The notes: a model not told the origin generated them from the sequence alone. DNA of 64,000 bases from Chitinophagales bacterium (GCA_015654595.1 JAATGQ010000160.1:1-64000), one strand, 5' to 3'; positions 27,249 through 37,126 are shown, counted from the stretch's first letter. A program made the numbers and translations.

Positions 27249-27758
27249 ATGCAACGTACACTTTTTTTATTGCCGCTGCTGCTCTTGTCGACAGGCTTGC
27301 TGGCGCAGGATGACGCAATAGGCAAATTCTTTGGGAAATATGTCGACGACAACCGGTTTACCGTGGTTTCGGTCAGTCCTAAAATGTTCCGGCTTTTGTC
27401 AAAGATCAGCTGGGACTCTATCCCTTCCGACCTGAAACAGACGGTCAGCAGGATCACCAGTCTGCGTATCCTGAGTACGGACGTGACGCCGATGGTCTTC
27501 TTTAAAGAAGCCATGACGCATATCGACCGGAAAGAATATGAAGAGTTGATCACGGTTCGCAGCAGTAAGGACAATGTCCGGTTTATGGTAAAGGAGACGG
27601 ACGGACATGTACACGAGCTATTGATGATAGCGGTGGACAACGATGGCTTTACGCTGATGAGTTTTGTCGGAGATATCGATCTGGACAAGCTTTCCCGGCT
27701 TTCATCTTCGATGGGGATCAAGGGGATGGACAATCTGAAAAATGCCAAACAAAAATAA
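27249..27758 (+). CDS. DUF4252-family exported protein
   Basis: A 169-residue protein with a signal peptide (QRTLFLLPLLLLSTGLLAQ, cleaved near residue 20) and a DUF4252 domain. It starts with the family-like FFGKYVDDNRFTVVSVSPKMFRLLSKI, continues with ITSLRILSTD and an MTHIDRKEYEELITVRSS segment, and ends with the LMIAVDNDGFTLMSFVGDIDLDKLSRLSSSM block. The domain is Bacteroidota-specific and its function is not known. It lies 19 bases after the putative anti-sigma gene, and the DUF4252 genes typically share an operon with an ECF sigma factor, as here. Confidence 0.9.
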   Translation: MQRTLFLLPLLLLSTGLLAQDDAIGKFFGKYVDDNRFTVVSVSPKMFRLLSKISWDSIPSDLKQTVSRITSLRILSTDVTPMVFFKEAMTHIDRKEYEELITVRSSKDNVRFMVKETDGHVHELLMIAVDNDGFTLMSFVGDIDLDKLSRLSSSMGIKGMDNLKNAKQK

Positions 27759-27764
27759 ACGGAT

Positions 27765-28244
27765 ATGAAAAAGATCATACTGCCTTTGGCGGTCCTGCTT
27801 TCACTGAGCGCTTGCGCGCAGTCTTCTCATCTGGACCAATACTTCAGCCGTTATAATACTGACGGAGTACAGGTCGAGCTGTCTTCATTTATGCTTACGA
27901 TGCAGTTTAGCGACAAGCCTTCTGATAAAGACGGAGATTGGCTGAAGAAGGTGTCCTATGTGCGCTGCTGGTCGATCGATTCGGCAAGGAATCTGTCAGG
28001 TGAAGAATTGGCTGCACTCGACAAATCCCTGAAGCTGGATAACTTTGAAGAGTGGTTTACCGCGCGCAAAGGAAAGTCGAGGCTCGAACTGGTGTCCAGG
28101 AAAGAAAAGAGCGGTCAGGAAGACATCGTTTGTGTCATCGCCGGTGAAAATGGCAGCGGTTTGTGTTTTCATATAAAAGGTCATTTTACAGCAAAAGACC
28201 TTGCGCAAATGGAACATTCATTTGCGGATAAGGCACAGGATTAG
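27765..28244 (+). CDS. DUF4252-like lipoprotein
   Basis: A 159-residue protein following the DUF4252 gene with a 6-base gap. The signal sequence ends in a lipobox (LSLSAC, Cys17), so it is membrane anchored. The body resembles its neighbour in layout: an initial LDQYFSRYNTDGVQVELSS, a central SIDSARNLSGEEL stretch, and a final VIAGENGSGLCFHIKGHFTAKDLAQMEHSF segment aligning with the closing block of DUF4252. Similarity is weaker, so this is a divergent member or relative of the family. Confidence 0.75.
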   Translation: MKKIILPLAVLLSLSACAQSSHLDQYFSRYNTDGVQVELSSFMLTMQFSDKPSDKDGDWLKKVSYVRCWSIDSARNLSGEELAALDKSLKLDNFEEWFTARKGKSRLELVSRKEKSGQEDIVCVIAGENGSGLCFHIKGHFTAKDLAQMEHSFADKAQD

Positions 28245-28283
28245 AGCGGCTAACGTTCGGCGTATCAACGTGAATCCTGCAAC

Positions 28284-28297
28284 TTGACAATTGTCAA
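28284..28297. promoter_or_regulatory. 14-bp palindrome upstream of the receiver gene
   Basis: TTGACAATTGTCAA is perfectly palindromic, 40 bases past the DUF4252-like stop and 156 bases before the receiver gene. Possible operator; nothing else in the gap (28245-28452) is clear. Confidence 0.35.
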
Positions 28298-28452
28298 TAA
28301 TTACCTTGAATAAGTGTTTTTACTTAACTGCCTGATCTTGCATTCTAAACAATTCCTATTATCTTGTCCTTCTGTTACCTCTCTGGATAAGGTTTCTCTG
28401 TAGCACCCCTTTTGACCTGTCTCAGCTATTGATAACTTAATGACAATGAATT

Positions 28453-28851
28453 ATGATCAGGATTCTATTGGCTGATGATTATACAATCATCAGGAAGGGA
28501 GTCAGGCAGATTTTAACCCAGGCATACCCAAATGCAGAGATTGAGGAGATTGAAGAGGGAGAGGAGTGGACGGAGAAACTAAAAGCAAGTACCTGGGATA
28601 TGATCATCTCCGATGTTCCATGCGTGGAAAGAGGCGGTTTTAATGTGCTGGAACATATCCGACAGGAGTTTCCAGGTCTTCCTGTATTGATCTTAAGTCT
28701 TTACACCAAGGAACATTATGCTTTTAAGGCGTTGCAGGCGGGGGCATCCGGCTATTTGGGCAAGGATGCGGCGCCCGACGAGTTATTGTGGGCCGTAAGG
28801 CAGATCCTTGCCGGCAAGAAATGCATTGCTATTCCTGCGGAATATAATTGA
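28453..28851 (+). CDS. Stand-alone response-regulator receiver domain
   Basis: A 132-residue protein that is a NarL/FixJ-type receiver with no output domain. The acidic pair (Asp8, Asp9), the phospho-acceptor Asp54 (IISD), Ser82 and Lys104 (YLGKDA) are all present, so it should be phosphorylatable. The usual MP after the acceptor is replaced by PCVERGG. The sequence stops at a point where a NarL-type protein would begin its linker to the LuxR HTH; the bases after the stop do not encode an HTH in any frame I checked. It is therefore a single-domain regulator or an old truncation. No kinase adjoins it. Confidence 0.85.
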   Translation: MIRILLADDYTIIRKGVRQILTQAYPNAEIEEIEEGEEWTEKLKASTWDMIISDVPCVERGGFNVLEHIRQEFPGLPVLILSLYTKEHYAFKALQAGASGYLGKDAAPDELLWAVRQILAGKKCIAIPAEYN

Positions 28852-28971
28852 TCCTGAATGACGTGTGCTGGCTGCGCCGGAGATTAAAAGTGACCGGCGG
28901 CAGGTTAGAGAAGTCTTTTTTCCCTATTTTTAAAGGAGAGACTTTCTTTAACCTGCTAAATATGACTAGCC

Positions 28972-30432
28972 ATGTCGAAAAAGACTACACATTCCGATTC
29001 CCGTCGTGATTTTCTGAAAAAAGGTTTATTGGCCGCAGCTGGATTTTACATCGTCCCCAGACATGTTTTGGGCGGCACAGGATACATTGCCCCAAGCGAC
29101 CGTCTGGTCATCGCGTCGATCGGCGCCGGCGGGAAAGGAGAGACCGATGTTAACTTCCTTGCCGGCAGCGGAAAGGCAGACATTGCGTATCTGTGTGATG
29201 TGGATGATCGCCGTGCAGCCAATACCCGCAACAAATTTTCCAAGGCAAAATATTACAAGGATTATCGGGAACTGCTGGATAAGGAACACAAGCATTTTGA
29301 CGCGGTGTCCATTTCCACGCCGGACAATCAGCATGCGGTGATAGGCATGGCTTGTATGCAGCTGGGAAAACACGTATACATTCAAAAACCACTGGCGCAT
29401 GATATCTATGAGACCCGTATGCTGACACAGGGAGCTGCGCGTTACAAGGTGGTGACGCAGATGGGCAACCAGGGCGCCTCGGGAGATGGCGTACGGCAGC
29501 TGGTCGATTGGTATCGGGCCGGGGTATTAGGCGATATCACCGAAGTGCTTTGTTTCACAGATCGCCCGGTATGGCCCCAGGGTATCCAGTGGCCTGCCCA
29601 GAAGGCCGCGGTTCCCGCGGAACTCACCTGGGATCTCTGGCTGGGAACCGCGCCCTATCGGGACTATGTAGACAATCTGGTCCCCTTTAACTGGCGGGGC
29701 TGGTGGGATTATGGTACAGGGGCGCTGGGAGATATGGGTTGTCATATCGTTGCGCCCGCCTTTCAGGTGCTGGAACTAGGCTATCCTACAGAGGCAGAGT
29801 GCAGCGTAGGAAGCGTCTATGTTGGGGAATTCAAACGCGGTTATTTTCCCGATAGCTGTCTGCCATCGAGTCATATCACCTTAAAATTCAAGGGGGCCGC
29901 GGGCAAGCCTGATATCAAATTGCATTGGATGGATGGAGGCATACAACCTGAACGGCCGGCAGAACTGGGACCAAATGAGGTCTTTGGCGATGGAGGCAAT
30001 GGAACGCTCTTTATCGGAACAAAGGGAAAGATGATGTGCGGAACCTATGGCCGTGATCCCAAATTACTGCCTACTTCGCTGACGGCGCAGACGACGGTGC
30101 CGCAGACGATCGCCCGGGTGCCAGGCGCAGATATCTCCGGTCACTACAATGCCTGGGTGGATGCATGTATCGCAGGATATGGCAGCCCACAGGAGAAAGC
30201 GTTGAGCTCAAACTTCAAAGTGGCTGGCCCATTGACAGAGACGGTATTGATGGGGAATCTCGCCATCCGCAGCTATGACGTGCGCAAACCAAAGGCTGAT
30301 GGAGGATTTGACTATCCCGGAAGACATATCAAACTGCTTTGGGACGGCGACAATATGAAGGTGACGAACTTTGATGATGCCAACCAGTTTGTAAAACGGA
30401 CCTACCGGCAAGGCTGGTCTCTTGGTATTTAG
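28972..30432 (+). CDS. Tat-exported Gfo/Idh/MocA-family oxidoreductase
   Basis: A 486-residue protein. The N-terminus carries a twin-arginine signal (SRRDFLKKGLLAAAGF, residues 10-25). The Rossmann domain follows (RLVIASIGAGGKGETDVNFL, then DVDDRRA binding the cofactor), with the family motif HVYIQKPLAHD containing the catalytic Lys of the EKP-like triad. The C-terminal domain has WRGWWDYGTGALGDMGCHI, the His-containing block of bacterial glycoside-type dehydrogenases. Such proteins carry a tightly bound NAD(P) and act on sugars, sometimes as cofactor-recycling hydrolases; the substrate is unknown. No sugar genes adjoin it. Confidence 0.93.
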   Translation: MSKKTTHSDSRRDFLKKGLLAAAGFYIVPRHVLGGTGYIAPSDRLVIASIGAGGKGETDVNFLAGSGKADIAYLCDVDDRRAANTRNKFSKAKYYKDYRELLDKEHKHFDAVSISTPDNQHAVIGMACMQLGKHVYIQKPLAHDIYETRMLTQGAARYKVVTQMGNQGASGDGVRQLVDWYRAGVLGDITEVLCFTDRPVWPQGIQWPAQKAAVPAELTWDLWLGTAPYRDYVDNLVPFNWRGWWDYGTGALGDMGCHIVAPAFQVLELGYPTEAECSVGSVYVGEFKRGYFPDSCLPSSHITLKFKGAAGKPDIKLHWMDGGIQPERPAELGPNEVFGDGGNGTLFIGTKGKMMCGTYGRDPKLLPTSLTAQTTVPQTIARVPGADISGHYNAWVDACIAGYGSPQEKALSSNFKVAGPLTETVLMGNLAIRSYDVRKPKADGGFDYPGRHIKLLWDGDNMKVTNFDDANQFVKRTYRQGWSLGI

Positions 30433-30479
30433 CAATTCGATTGCGTATTCTATCAGGCTGCTGAACCGCGTCTGCCGCA

Positions 30480-31523
30480 TTACGTCTCCTGGTCGAAATA
30501 GATCTTGTAGTAATATTTTCCCAACGCATCATCATATCCCTTTTCGATCAGCTCGCGGTCCCCGTGTACATAGATATGAAAGTTGCGATCCAGCTTGATC
30601 ACGCTTTTAAAGACGCGCGCCTGCTTTTTTACGGCTACGCTTGAGATCTCGAAATTATCCATCGGATCCATCGCATTGGCCGCGCGATAACTTTCGTCGT
30701 ACTGACGAAAGGAATTGATCAGCTCTTCATGGTGAAGCACCTCGCTCTCGAACTCTTCCTTGTCGAAGCTGCCGTGGGTCTTGAAATAGTCTATACTGCG
30801 GTTCAGCAGATCGATCTGCTCCGGCTTTGACATTTCAAATTCTTCGGTAAGCCGGTTGGTCACATAATTCTTTGTGATCGTCAGAACCCCCTGTGTCTGC
30901 AGGAATTCGTTCTGGCGGATGATGACGCTCAGGAACTTGTCTTTCCAGTAAAGCGCCTCTTCCCCTTTGCCGTTGGCATCGTAAATAAGCAGCTCGTAAC
31001 CGCCGGCTTCCTCCCTGTTCAGGATGAGACAGCCTTTGTCTATCTTTGTCAGCTCGACACCCTCCTTTAGCTGCAGGTCCAGATCTTCGGCGGATTGAAT
31101 GAGATCGGCAAACATCGCCTTTGTCTCGGCCTTGAACAGACCAATAGCTTCCACAGGCTGGTCGTCGAGAAGAATATTGCTGAAATAGGCGACATACAGC
31201 TCGCCCGGTTTTATCTTTGGATGCATGGATACCTGGTACAGGTGATTGACGAGCTTGACGGACTGGTCATAAAAGGAATCCAGATCCTGAAAGGTATCGC
31301 GGACAAAATTATATACTTCGTTGTAGTCGAGAGAGGATGTATGGTGAAAGGCATATCGCTCGTGGCAGTTGGAAAAACGCTGCAGCAAAGCCTCGGTGGT
31401 CTTTGGCCGGATCTCGTCGTCAAGGGGGATCTGCTTTTTGGACAGGAGGACTGAACCACCGTTTTGTTTGTTTCCCGTATAATGAACAGCCAGTTTATCT
31501 AAAGAAGCGTCTGTAAAAAGCAT
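30480..31523 (-). CDS. Nucleoid-associated protein (NA37/YejK-like)
   Basis: A 347-residue protein of the nucleoid-associated family. The start MLFTDASLDKLAVHYTGNKQ at 31523 is the usual family beginning; the frame extends 23 residues upstream to 31592 but without family support. The domain includes the SNILLDDQPVEAIGLFKAETK stretch, the YELLIYDANGKGEEALYWKDKFLSV block, and a C-terminal RVFKSVIKLDRNFHIYVHG segment. The E. coli YejK relative binds the nucleoid and topoisomerase IV; the Bacteroidota branch has not been studied in detail to my knowledge. Divergent from the next gene. Confidence 0.88.
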   Translation of the reverse strand: MLFTDASLDKLAVHYTGNKQNGGSVLLSKKQIPLDDEIRPKTTEALLQRFSNCHERYAFHHTSSLDYNEVYNFVRDTFQDLDSFYDQSVKLVNHLYQVSMHPKIKPGELYVAYFSNILLDDQPVEAIGLFKAETKAMFADLIQSAEDLDLQLKEGVELTKIDKGCLILNREEAGGYELLIYDANGKGEEALYWKDKFLSVIIRQNEFLQTQGVLTITKNYVTNRLTEEFEMSKPEQIDLLNRSIDYFKTHGSFDKEEFESEVLHHEELINSFRQYDESYRAANAMDPMDNFEISSVAVKKQARVFKSVIKLDRNFHIYVHGDRELIEKGYDDALGKYYYKIYFDQET

Positions 31524-31563
31524 TTTGTAAAAATCGTAAAGATATATCAAATCAACTGCTGAT

Positions 31564-31947
31564 ATGAAGTGGAGCCGGTCCTTTTTACTCACACTGATCT
31601 ATGGTCTTTTCACCATCCTTTATACGGTTTATATTATTAGCCATCCAGGGTATTTTCATTGGAAGAAAGGCCCCCATTGGGGATATTACCTGAAATTCCT
31701 GCTGATCGGCAACTATCTCTACTTCATTTTCCAGGGACTGATCCTGAAATCCCGTAACTGGGGTATCCTGTTATTGCTGCCCCCGGCCTTGCTGCTGGCA
31801 TCCATCCTCGTCGGTTATCTGCTGGTCGGACTGGTCCGGTTAGGCGGAGGCGATCTGTTAAATTGGGATAGTACGGATATGATGTTAGAAACCCTTTTAC
31901 TGGTAGGAGGAAGCTGGTTTTGTCTGCGCTACATTGATCAAAAATAA
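31564..31947 (+). CDS. Hypothetical four-helix membrane protein
   Basis: A 127-residue hydrophobic protein with about four membrane segments (residues 8-27, 43-62, 66-92 and 108-122), with a Trp/His/Lys loop (PGYFHWKKGPHWGYY) between the first two. No family recognised. It lies 40 bases from the divergent nucleoid-protein start and is probably a single-gene unit. Confidence 0.75.
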   Translation: MKWSRSFLLTLIYGLFTILYTVYIISHPGYFHWKKGPHWGYYLKFLLIGNYLYFIFQGLILKSRNWGILLLLPPALLLASILVGYLLVGLVRLGGGDLLNWDSTDMMLETLLLVGGSWFCLRYIDQK

Positions 31948-32353
31948 AATAAAGGAGCCAAATCGGACAAATTTATTGTTTATCAATCATCTACATACGA
32001 ATAAAAATGACAATGGATAATTCCCGCAAAATTATCCAACCGGCCATACAATAAAACCCTTTTTTAATCTTTTATAATAGATTAACTACAATAGATCCCA
32101 ATATCCATTAAAAGACTATACTAAAACCCAATTATTTATGAAACCCAACCCTTACACACCTACTTTACCGACTACACTGGCTATCACAGCGTGACGACAA
32201 AGCGTACAGTTCCCTTCATAATGCTGTAACAATAAAAAAATAAGTGCTTTTGTCACGGTGGCATCGCTTTGCCGTTAGATAGCCCTTTTCGACCACTATT
32301 GTATGGCGATATGAGCAGACTGTCCTGGTGTGCCGGGGTTAATCCCGTGTGCT
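31948..32353. other. 406-base gene-free leader of the adhesin gene
   Basis: A markedly AT-rich upstream region. It contains an 18-codon frame (32138-32194) with no support and several weak promoter-like stretches, but no clear TAnnTTTG match. A long leader of this kind suits a regulated surface-protein gene. Nothing else seen. Confidence 0.45.
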
Positions 32354-35300
32354 ATGATTCCGACAATGTTTGCTAATAAGACACGCAGTACCGTTCCGAA
32401 GCGTATTCGTTCAGGCTGGAACTGGTGGCGTGCCTATGCTGGTCTGCCGGCTATAGGGATACTTTTTCTTTTAGGGTTTTCTCTTTCCGCATGGGCGGAT
32501 AAGGGCTCGGATCTTCCGGGCCATTCGGGTTTTGAAGGAACGCCTGTGAAACCGGTTACTTATAATTTTACTCCTACCATTATTGTCAATTATGCCATCG
32601 CGGGCAGCGGAGCCAGCGACGAGGTCGAGGTACTGGTGACGGATGCTTCCACAGGTCTCCCCGCATCAAACGTGAGCGTCACCTTTACGATACAGGGGAC
32701 TTCCATCAGTCCTTCGCAACAGACGGATGCCAACGGCAAAACTGATTTCTATGTACAGGGCTCCGCCCCTGGTTCTACCAATATCATCATTAAAGTCAAC
32801 GGCCAGACCCAGACGGTGACGCTGACCTTTATTGCGGGACCACCCGACGTCAATTCATCGGGGACCTACCTGCAGGTGGATGTGCCTGCCGCACCAGCGG
32901 ACGGAACTTCGAAGACTACGCTCCATGCGCATGTAGAAGATGGATATGGCAATGTGTTATCTGGTCTCCAGGTTACATTTGCAATCGCCGGCGGCACAGC
33001 GTCGGGTACGGCCGTTACTACGCCGGGTACCTTGCAGGCAACGACAGATGGCAGCGGCAACGCGACCATCAACATCACCAATCTGAAGGCGGGTACGGTC
33101 CAATATACGGCGACGGTCAACAGCGCCCTGATCGTCAATGGCAGCCCTGCCACAGTGACCTTTACAGCGCTGACGCCTTCTGTTTCCAATCCTTTGACCA
33201 CGCTGGTAGTGGATGTTGCGCAGGCTGCCCCGGATGGGACTTCGACGACAAAGGTGCATGCACACGTCGTGGATGTCAACGGAAACGTCGTTCCCAATGC
33301 GACGATCGTGTTTTCCAATAACGGAGGTTCAGCCTCTGCGACGGCGGGCTTTAATCCGTCATCGATGATGGCAACAACGGATGCCGGCGGCAATGCGACG
33401 ATCACCATCACCAATACAAAAGCGGGAACGGTTCAGTTGACGGCGACTGTCAACGGTACGGCGATCACCAACGGCAGCCCTGCCACGGTAACCTTTGTAG
33501 CGACCACACCGGATGTAACCAATTCTCAGACCAAGCTGGTCGTGCAGACAGCGTCGGCGCCTGCGGATGGGACTTCGGCGGCAGTGGTATATGCCCATGT
33601 CGTGGATGCGAATGGCAACCCGGTGCCCAATGCGACGGTGACTTATACGATCAGCGGCGGAACGGCTTCGGCCGCCGGTACGCTGAGCTCGATCACCGTA
33701 ACGACGGATGCGAATGGCAATGCGACGGTAGATATATATGATACAAAAGCGGGAACGGTCCAGCTGACTGCTACGGTAAGCACTGCGTCGATGACCGCCA
33801 AGGCGATCACCAATGGCAGCCCTGCCACGGTCACCTTTGTAGCGACCAACCCCGATGTCACCAATGCCGCTACGGCCCTGGTTGTAGACGTACCGCAGGC
33901 TGCTCCGGATGGGACTTCGACGACAGTGGTGCATGCGCATATCGTAGATGCAAATGGTAACGCCGTTCAGGGTGCTGCAGTAAGCTTTACGATCAATGGC
34001 GGTACGGCATCGGCGACGGCTTCGGTCATCGTTATCAATGCAACAACAGACGCCAGCGGCAACGCTGTTATTAATATTACGAACACCAGATCGGGTACGG
34101 TCACGCTGACGGCTACGGTAAGCACGGCAACGATGACTGCTACGGCGATCACGAATGGCAGCCCTGCCACGGTAACCTTCGTGGCGACAACACCGGACGT
34201 GACCAACCCGCAGACAAAGCTGGTTGTTTCTGTGCCAACGGCCCCTGCGGACGGATCGACAAATACGACGGTGTATGCCCATGTCGTGGATGCCAATGGC
34301 AACCCGGTGCCCAATGCTGCCGTGACCTTTACGATCAGCGGCGGTTCTGCATCTGCTACAGCGGCTGTTACGCCGTCCACATTGACGGTGACGACGGATG
34401 CCAGCGGCAACGCGCAGATCACGATCACCAACACTAAATCGGGAACGGTTTCCTTTACTGCAAAGGTTGGCGGCAACGCGATCACCAATGGCAGCCCGGC
34501 GACGGTAACGTTTACGGCGATCACGCCCGACGTGACCAATTCACAAACCAAACTGGTGGTGGATGTCGCATCGGCTCCCGCCGATGGAACGTCTACCACA
34601 CAGATCCATGCGCATATCGTGGATGCCAGCGGCAACCCCGTTCAAAATGCAACGGTCATCTTTACGATCAACGGCGGTACTGCTTCTGGTACGGCAGCTG
34701 TTACGCCTTCCAATCTGACGGTAACGACGGATGCGAATGGCAACGCACAGATCACGATCACGGATACAAAATCGGGAACGGTGACCTTTACGGCAACTGT
34801 CAACGGTACTGCAATTACCAACGGCAGCCCGGCGACGGTGACGTTTACGGCAATCACGCCTGACATAACCAACCCAAGTACATCGTTGATCGTGGATGTT
34901 GCGCAAGCTGCGCCGGATGGAACGTCGACGACACAGATCCATGCGCATGTCGTGGATGCCAGCGGCAACCCGGTACAAGGCGCCACAGTGACGTTTACGG
35001 TAAGCGGGGGAACTGCTTCGACGACGGCTGTCGTTGCACCCGGCCTGTCCGGAACGACGGATGCCAATGGCAATGTAACGATCACGATCACCAATACAAA
35101 GGCGGGTACGGTTCAATTTAAGGCTGCCGTAAGTACGGCTGCGATGGCAGCCACGTCGATCACCAATGGAAGCCCGGCAACGGTAACCTTTGTGGCGACA
35201 ACGCCTGATGTAACCAACTCCGCTACGGCCCTGGTAGTACAGGTGCCTTCTGCTCCTGCCGATGGCGCTTCTGTTACCGTAGTTTATGCCCACGTCGTGG

Positions 35301-37126
35301 ATGCGAATGGCAATCCGGTCCCCAATGCAACAGTGACCTTTACGATCAGTGGCGGTACGGCTTCCGCTACTGCGAGTGTTACCCCGTCCACGTTGACGGT
35401 AACAACGGACGCGAACGGCAACGCACAGATCATGATCACCAATACCAACCCGGGAACGGTTTCCTTTACGGCTGCGGTAGGCGGTCAGGCGATTACACAT
35501 GGCAGCCCTGCTACGGTAATGTTTACAGGAACGGTGCCCGATGTCACCAACGCACAGACCCAGCTGGTCGTTGATGTGGCTTCGGCTCCTGCGGACGGAA
35601 CCTCGACGACTAAGATACACGCACATATAGTAGACGCTACGGGCAACCCGGTTCAAGGGGCCACGGTTGTCTTTACGAACAGCGGCGGTACGGCAACGGC
35701 AACAGCATCGATTTCTCCTGCTTTGACCGGTACGACAGACGCCAATGGCAACGTGACCATTACGATCACCAATACAAAGATCGGAACGGTAACCTTTACG
35801 GCAACGGTAAGCTCGGCGACGACGCCCGCCGCTGCCATCACCAACGGCAGTCCGGCAACGGTGACCTTTACGGTCAGCAATCCCTCCACAACGAACCCGG
35901 CAACCACGCTGGTGGTGGATGTTGCAACGGCGCCTGCCGACGGCTCTACAAAGACGCAGATCCACGCCCACGTAGTAGATGCGGGCGGGAATGTGATTCC
36001 CGGCGCTTCGGTTGTCTTTACGATCAGCGGCGGTACGGCATTGGCTACGGCGTCCGTAACGCCGTCGATGACGGTGACGACGGATGCGAATGGGGACGCG
36101 ACGATCTATATTACGAATACCAAGGTAGGCACGGTCAGCTTCACCGCGACCGTAGGCGGCAGCCCGATCACCAATGGCAGCCCGGCAACGGTCAGCTTTA
36201 GCTCGGGGAATCCTGCTCCTACCGGCGGCAATACAAAACTGACGGTGACATTGGACAACAGCGTCGACAATGGCACGAATACGGATAATCTGCAGGCACA
36301 GATCACGGATGCCAATGGCAACCCCGTTCAGGGCGCCTCTGTAACCTTTACGATCGAAGCAGGCGGCACTGCCGGCAACACGGCAGCCTTCAACGGAACG
36401 GCTACGGTGACGACGGATGCCAACGGTATCGCTACGATCGGGGTAACCAATACAGCTGTCGGTACGGTAGAGATCGGCGCCTATGTCAACGGCGTCGCCA
36501 TCACCGGAAGTCCCGCAGAGATCACCTTCGTAAATGCGCCGGACGTAACCAATTCGCAGACGCAGTTGGTCGTCATTACCTATGAAGCCCTGGCCGATGG
36601 AAAGAGTACCACCCAGGTGAAGGCGCATATCGTCGACGTGACCGGTACGCCGATCTCCGGCGAAGAGGTGATCTTCAAGATCGATTCGGGTACGGCCCAG
36701 ATCGTTACAGCCGGACCATGGACGACGGATGCCAATGGCGATGTCTATATCAACATCAGCAGCAGTACGGTGGGTGCAGTGCTGATCACGGCTACGGTCA
36801 ATGGCCAGGCGATCACCTTTGGCAGCCCGGCGCGGGTATACTTTGCCGGCATCAATATTTACGTGCCAAAAGTATTCACGCCCAACAACGACGGTACCAA
36901 CGATGTCCTGAAACCGATCCTGGTGGGTATGTCGGCCTTCCATTACTTCAATGTCTACAACCGATGGGGTAACCTGATCTATTCGACACAGGATCCAAAC
37001 CAGGGATGGGATGGTACCTGGAAGGGGATAGCACAGCCGGTGGAAACCTATCTGTGGCTGTCTGAAGGGGTGGATATCAATGGAAAGAAAGTGGTTGCAA
37101 AAGGAACCGTGTCATTAGTCAGATAA
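32354..37126 (+). CDS. Giant T9SS-secreted adhesin with Ig-like (Big_1) repeats
   Basis: About 1590 residues. A signal peptide (LPAIGILFLLGFSLSAWA) follows a positively charged Trp-rich lead. One diverged Ig-like domain is followed by twelve ~110-residue invasin-type repeats (DNA 32846-36859). Their consensus runs LVVDVASAPADGTSTT, then HAHVVDANGNPV, then VTTDANGNA, and ends NGSPATVTF. The C-terminal ~90 residues form a type B T9SS sorting domain (VPKVFTPNNDGTNDV, then FNVYNRWGNLIYST, GWDGTWKG and a final VSLVR). The protein should be exported and attached to or released from the cell surface as a long rod. The start is uncertain: the frame opens with GTG at 32330, with ATGs at 32354 and 32366. 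Followed by its probable PorP/SprF partner. Confidence 0.93.
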   Translation: MIPTMFANKTRSTVPKRIRSGWNWWRAYAGLPAIGILFLLGFSLSAWADKGSDLPGHSGFEGTPVKPVTYNFTPTIIVNYAIAGSGASDEVEVLVTDASTGLPASNVSVTFTIQGTSISPSQQTDANGKTDFYVQGSAPGSTNIIIKVNGQTQTVTLTFIAGPPDVNSSGTYLQVDVPAAPADGTSKTTLHAHVEDGYGNVLSGLQVTFAIAGGTASGTAVTTPGTLQATTDGSGNATINITNLKAGTVQYTATVNSALIVNGSPATVTFTALTPSVSNPLTTLVVDVAQAAPDGTSTTKVHAHVVDVNGNVVPNATIVFSNNGGSASATAGFNPSSMMATTDAGGNATITITNTKAGTVQLTATVNGTAITNGSPATVTFVATTPDVTNSQTKLVVQTASAPADGTSAAVVYAHVVDANGNPVPNATVTYTISGGTASAAGTLSSITVTTDANGNATVDIYDTKAGTVQLTATVSTASMTAKAITNGSPATVTFVATNPDVTNAATALVVDVPQAAPDGTSTTVVHAHIVDANGNAVQGAAVSFTINGGTASATASVIVINATTDASGNAVINITNTRSGTVTLTATVSTATMTATAITNGSPATVTFVATTPDVTNPQTKLVVSVPTAPADGSTNTTVYAHVVDANGNPVPNAAVTFTISGGSASATAAVTPSTLTVTTDASGNAQITITNTKSGTVSFTAKVGGNAITNGSPATVTFTAITPDVTNSQTKLVVDVASAPADGTSTTQIHAHIVDASGNPVQNATVIFTINGGTASGTAAVTPSNLTVTTDANGNAQITITDTKSGTVTFTATVNGTAITNGSPATVTFTAITPDITNPSTSLIVDVAQAAPDGTSTTQIHAHVVDASGNPVQGATVTFTVSGGTASTTAVVAPGLSGTTDANGNVTITITNTKAGTVQFKAAVSTAAMAATSITNGSPATVTFVATTPDVTNSATALVVQVPSAPADGASVTVVYAHVVDANGNPVPNATVTFTISGGTASATASVTPSTLTVTTDANGNAQIMITNTNPGTVSFTAAVGGQAITHGSPATVMFTGTVPDVTNAQTQLVVDVASAPADGTSTTKIHAHIVDATGNPVQGATVVFTNSGGTATATASISPALTGTTDANGNVTITITNTKIGTVTFTATVSSATTPAAAITNGSPATVTFTVSNPSTTNPATTLVVDVATAPADGSTKTQIHAHVVDAGGNVIPGASVVFTISGGTALATASVTPSMTVTTDANGDATIYITNTKVGTVSFTATVGGSPITNGSPATVSFSSGNPAPTGGNTKLTVTLDNSVDNGTNTDNLQAQITDANGNPVQGASVTFTIEAGGTAGNTAAFNGTATVTTDANGIATIGVTNTAVGTVEIGAYVNGVAITGSPAEITFVNAPDVTNSQTQLVVITYEALADGKSTTQVKAHIVDVTGTPISGEEVIFKIDSGTAQIVTAGPWTTDANGDVYINISSSTVGAVLITATVNGQAITFGSPARVYFAGINIYVPKVFTPNNDGTNDVLKPILVGMSAFHYFNVYNRWGNLIYSTQDPNQGWDGTWKGIAQPVETYLWLSEGVDINGKKVVAKGTVSLVR
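32846..36859 (+). repeat. Array of twelve ~330-bp Ig-like repeats
   Basis: Twelve in-frame units of about 107-115 codons. Units 6 to 10 are the most alike and the last two the most diverged. The regular composition leaves long stop-free frames on the opposite strand (for example 34541-36943), which are shadows. Recombination between units could change the length of the adhesin. Confidence 0.93.

Noticed and set aside
34541-36943. 800-codon minus-strand open frame opposite the adhesin gene, and others like it (33359-34282)
   Set aside because: It arises from the regular codon use of the Ig-like repeats; its translation is Arg/Gly/Cys-rich with no domain.
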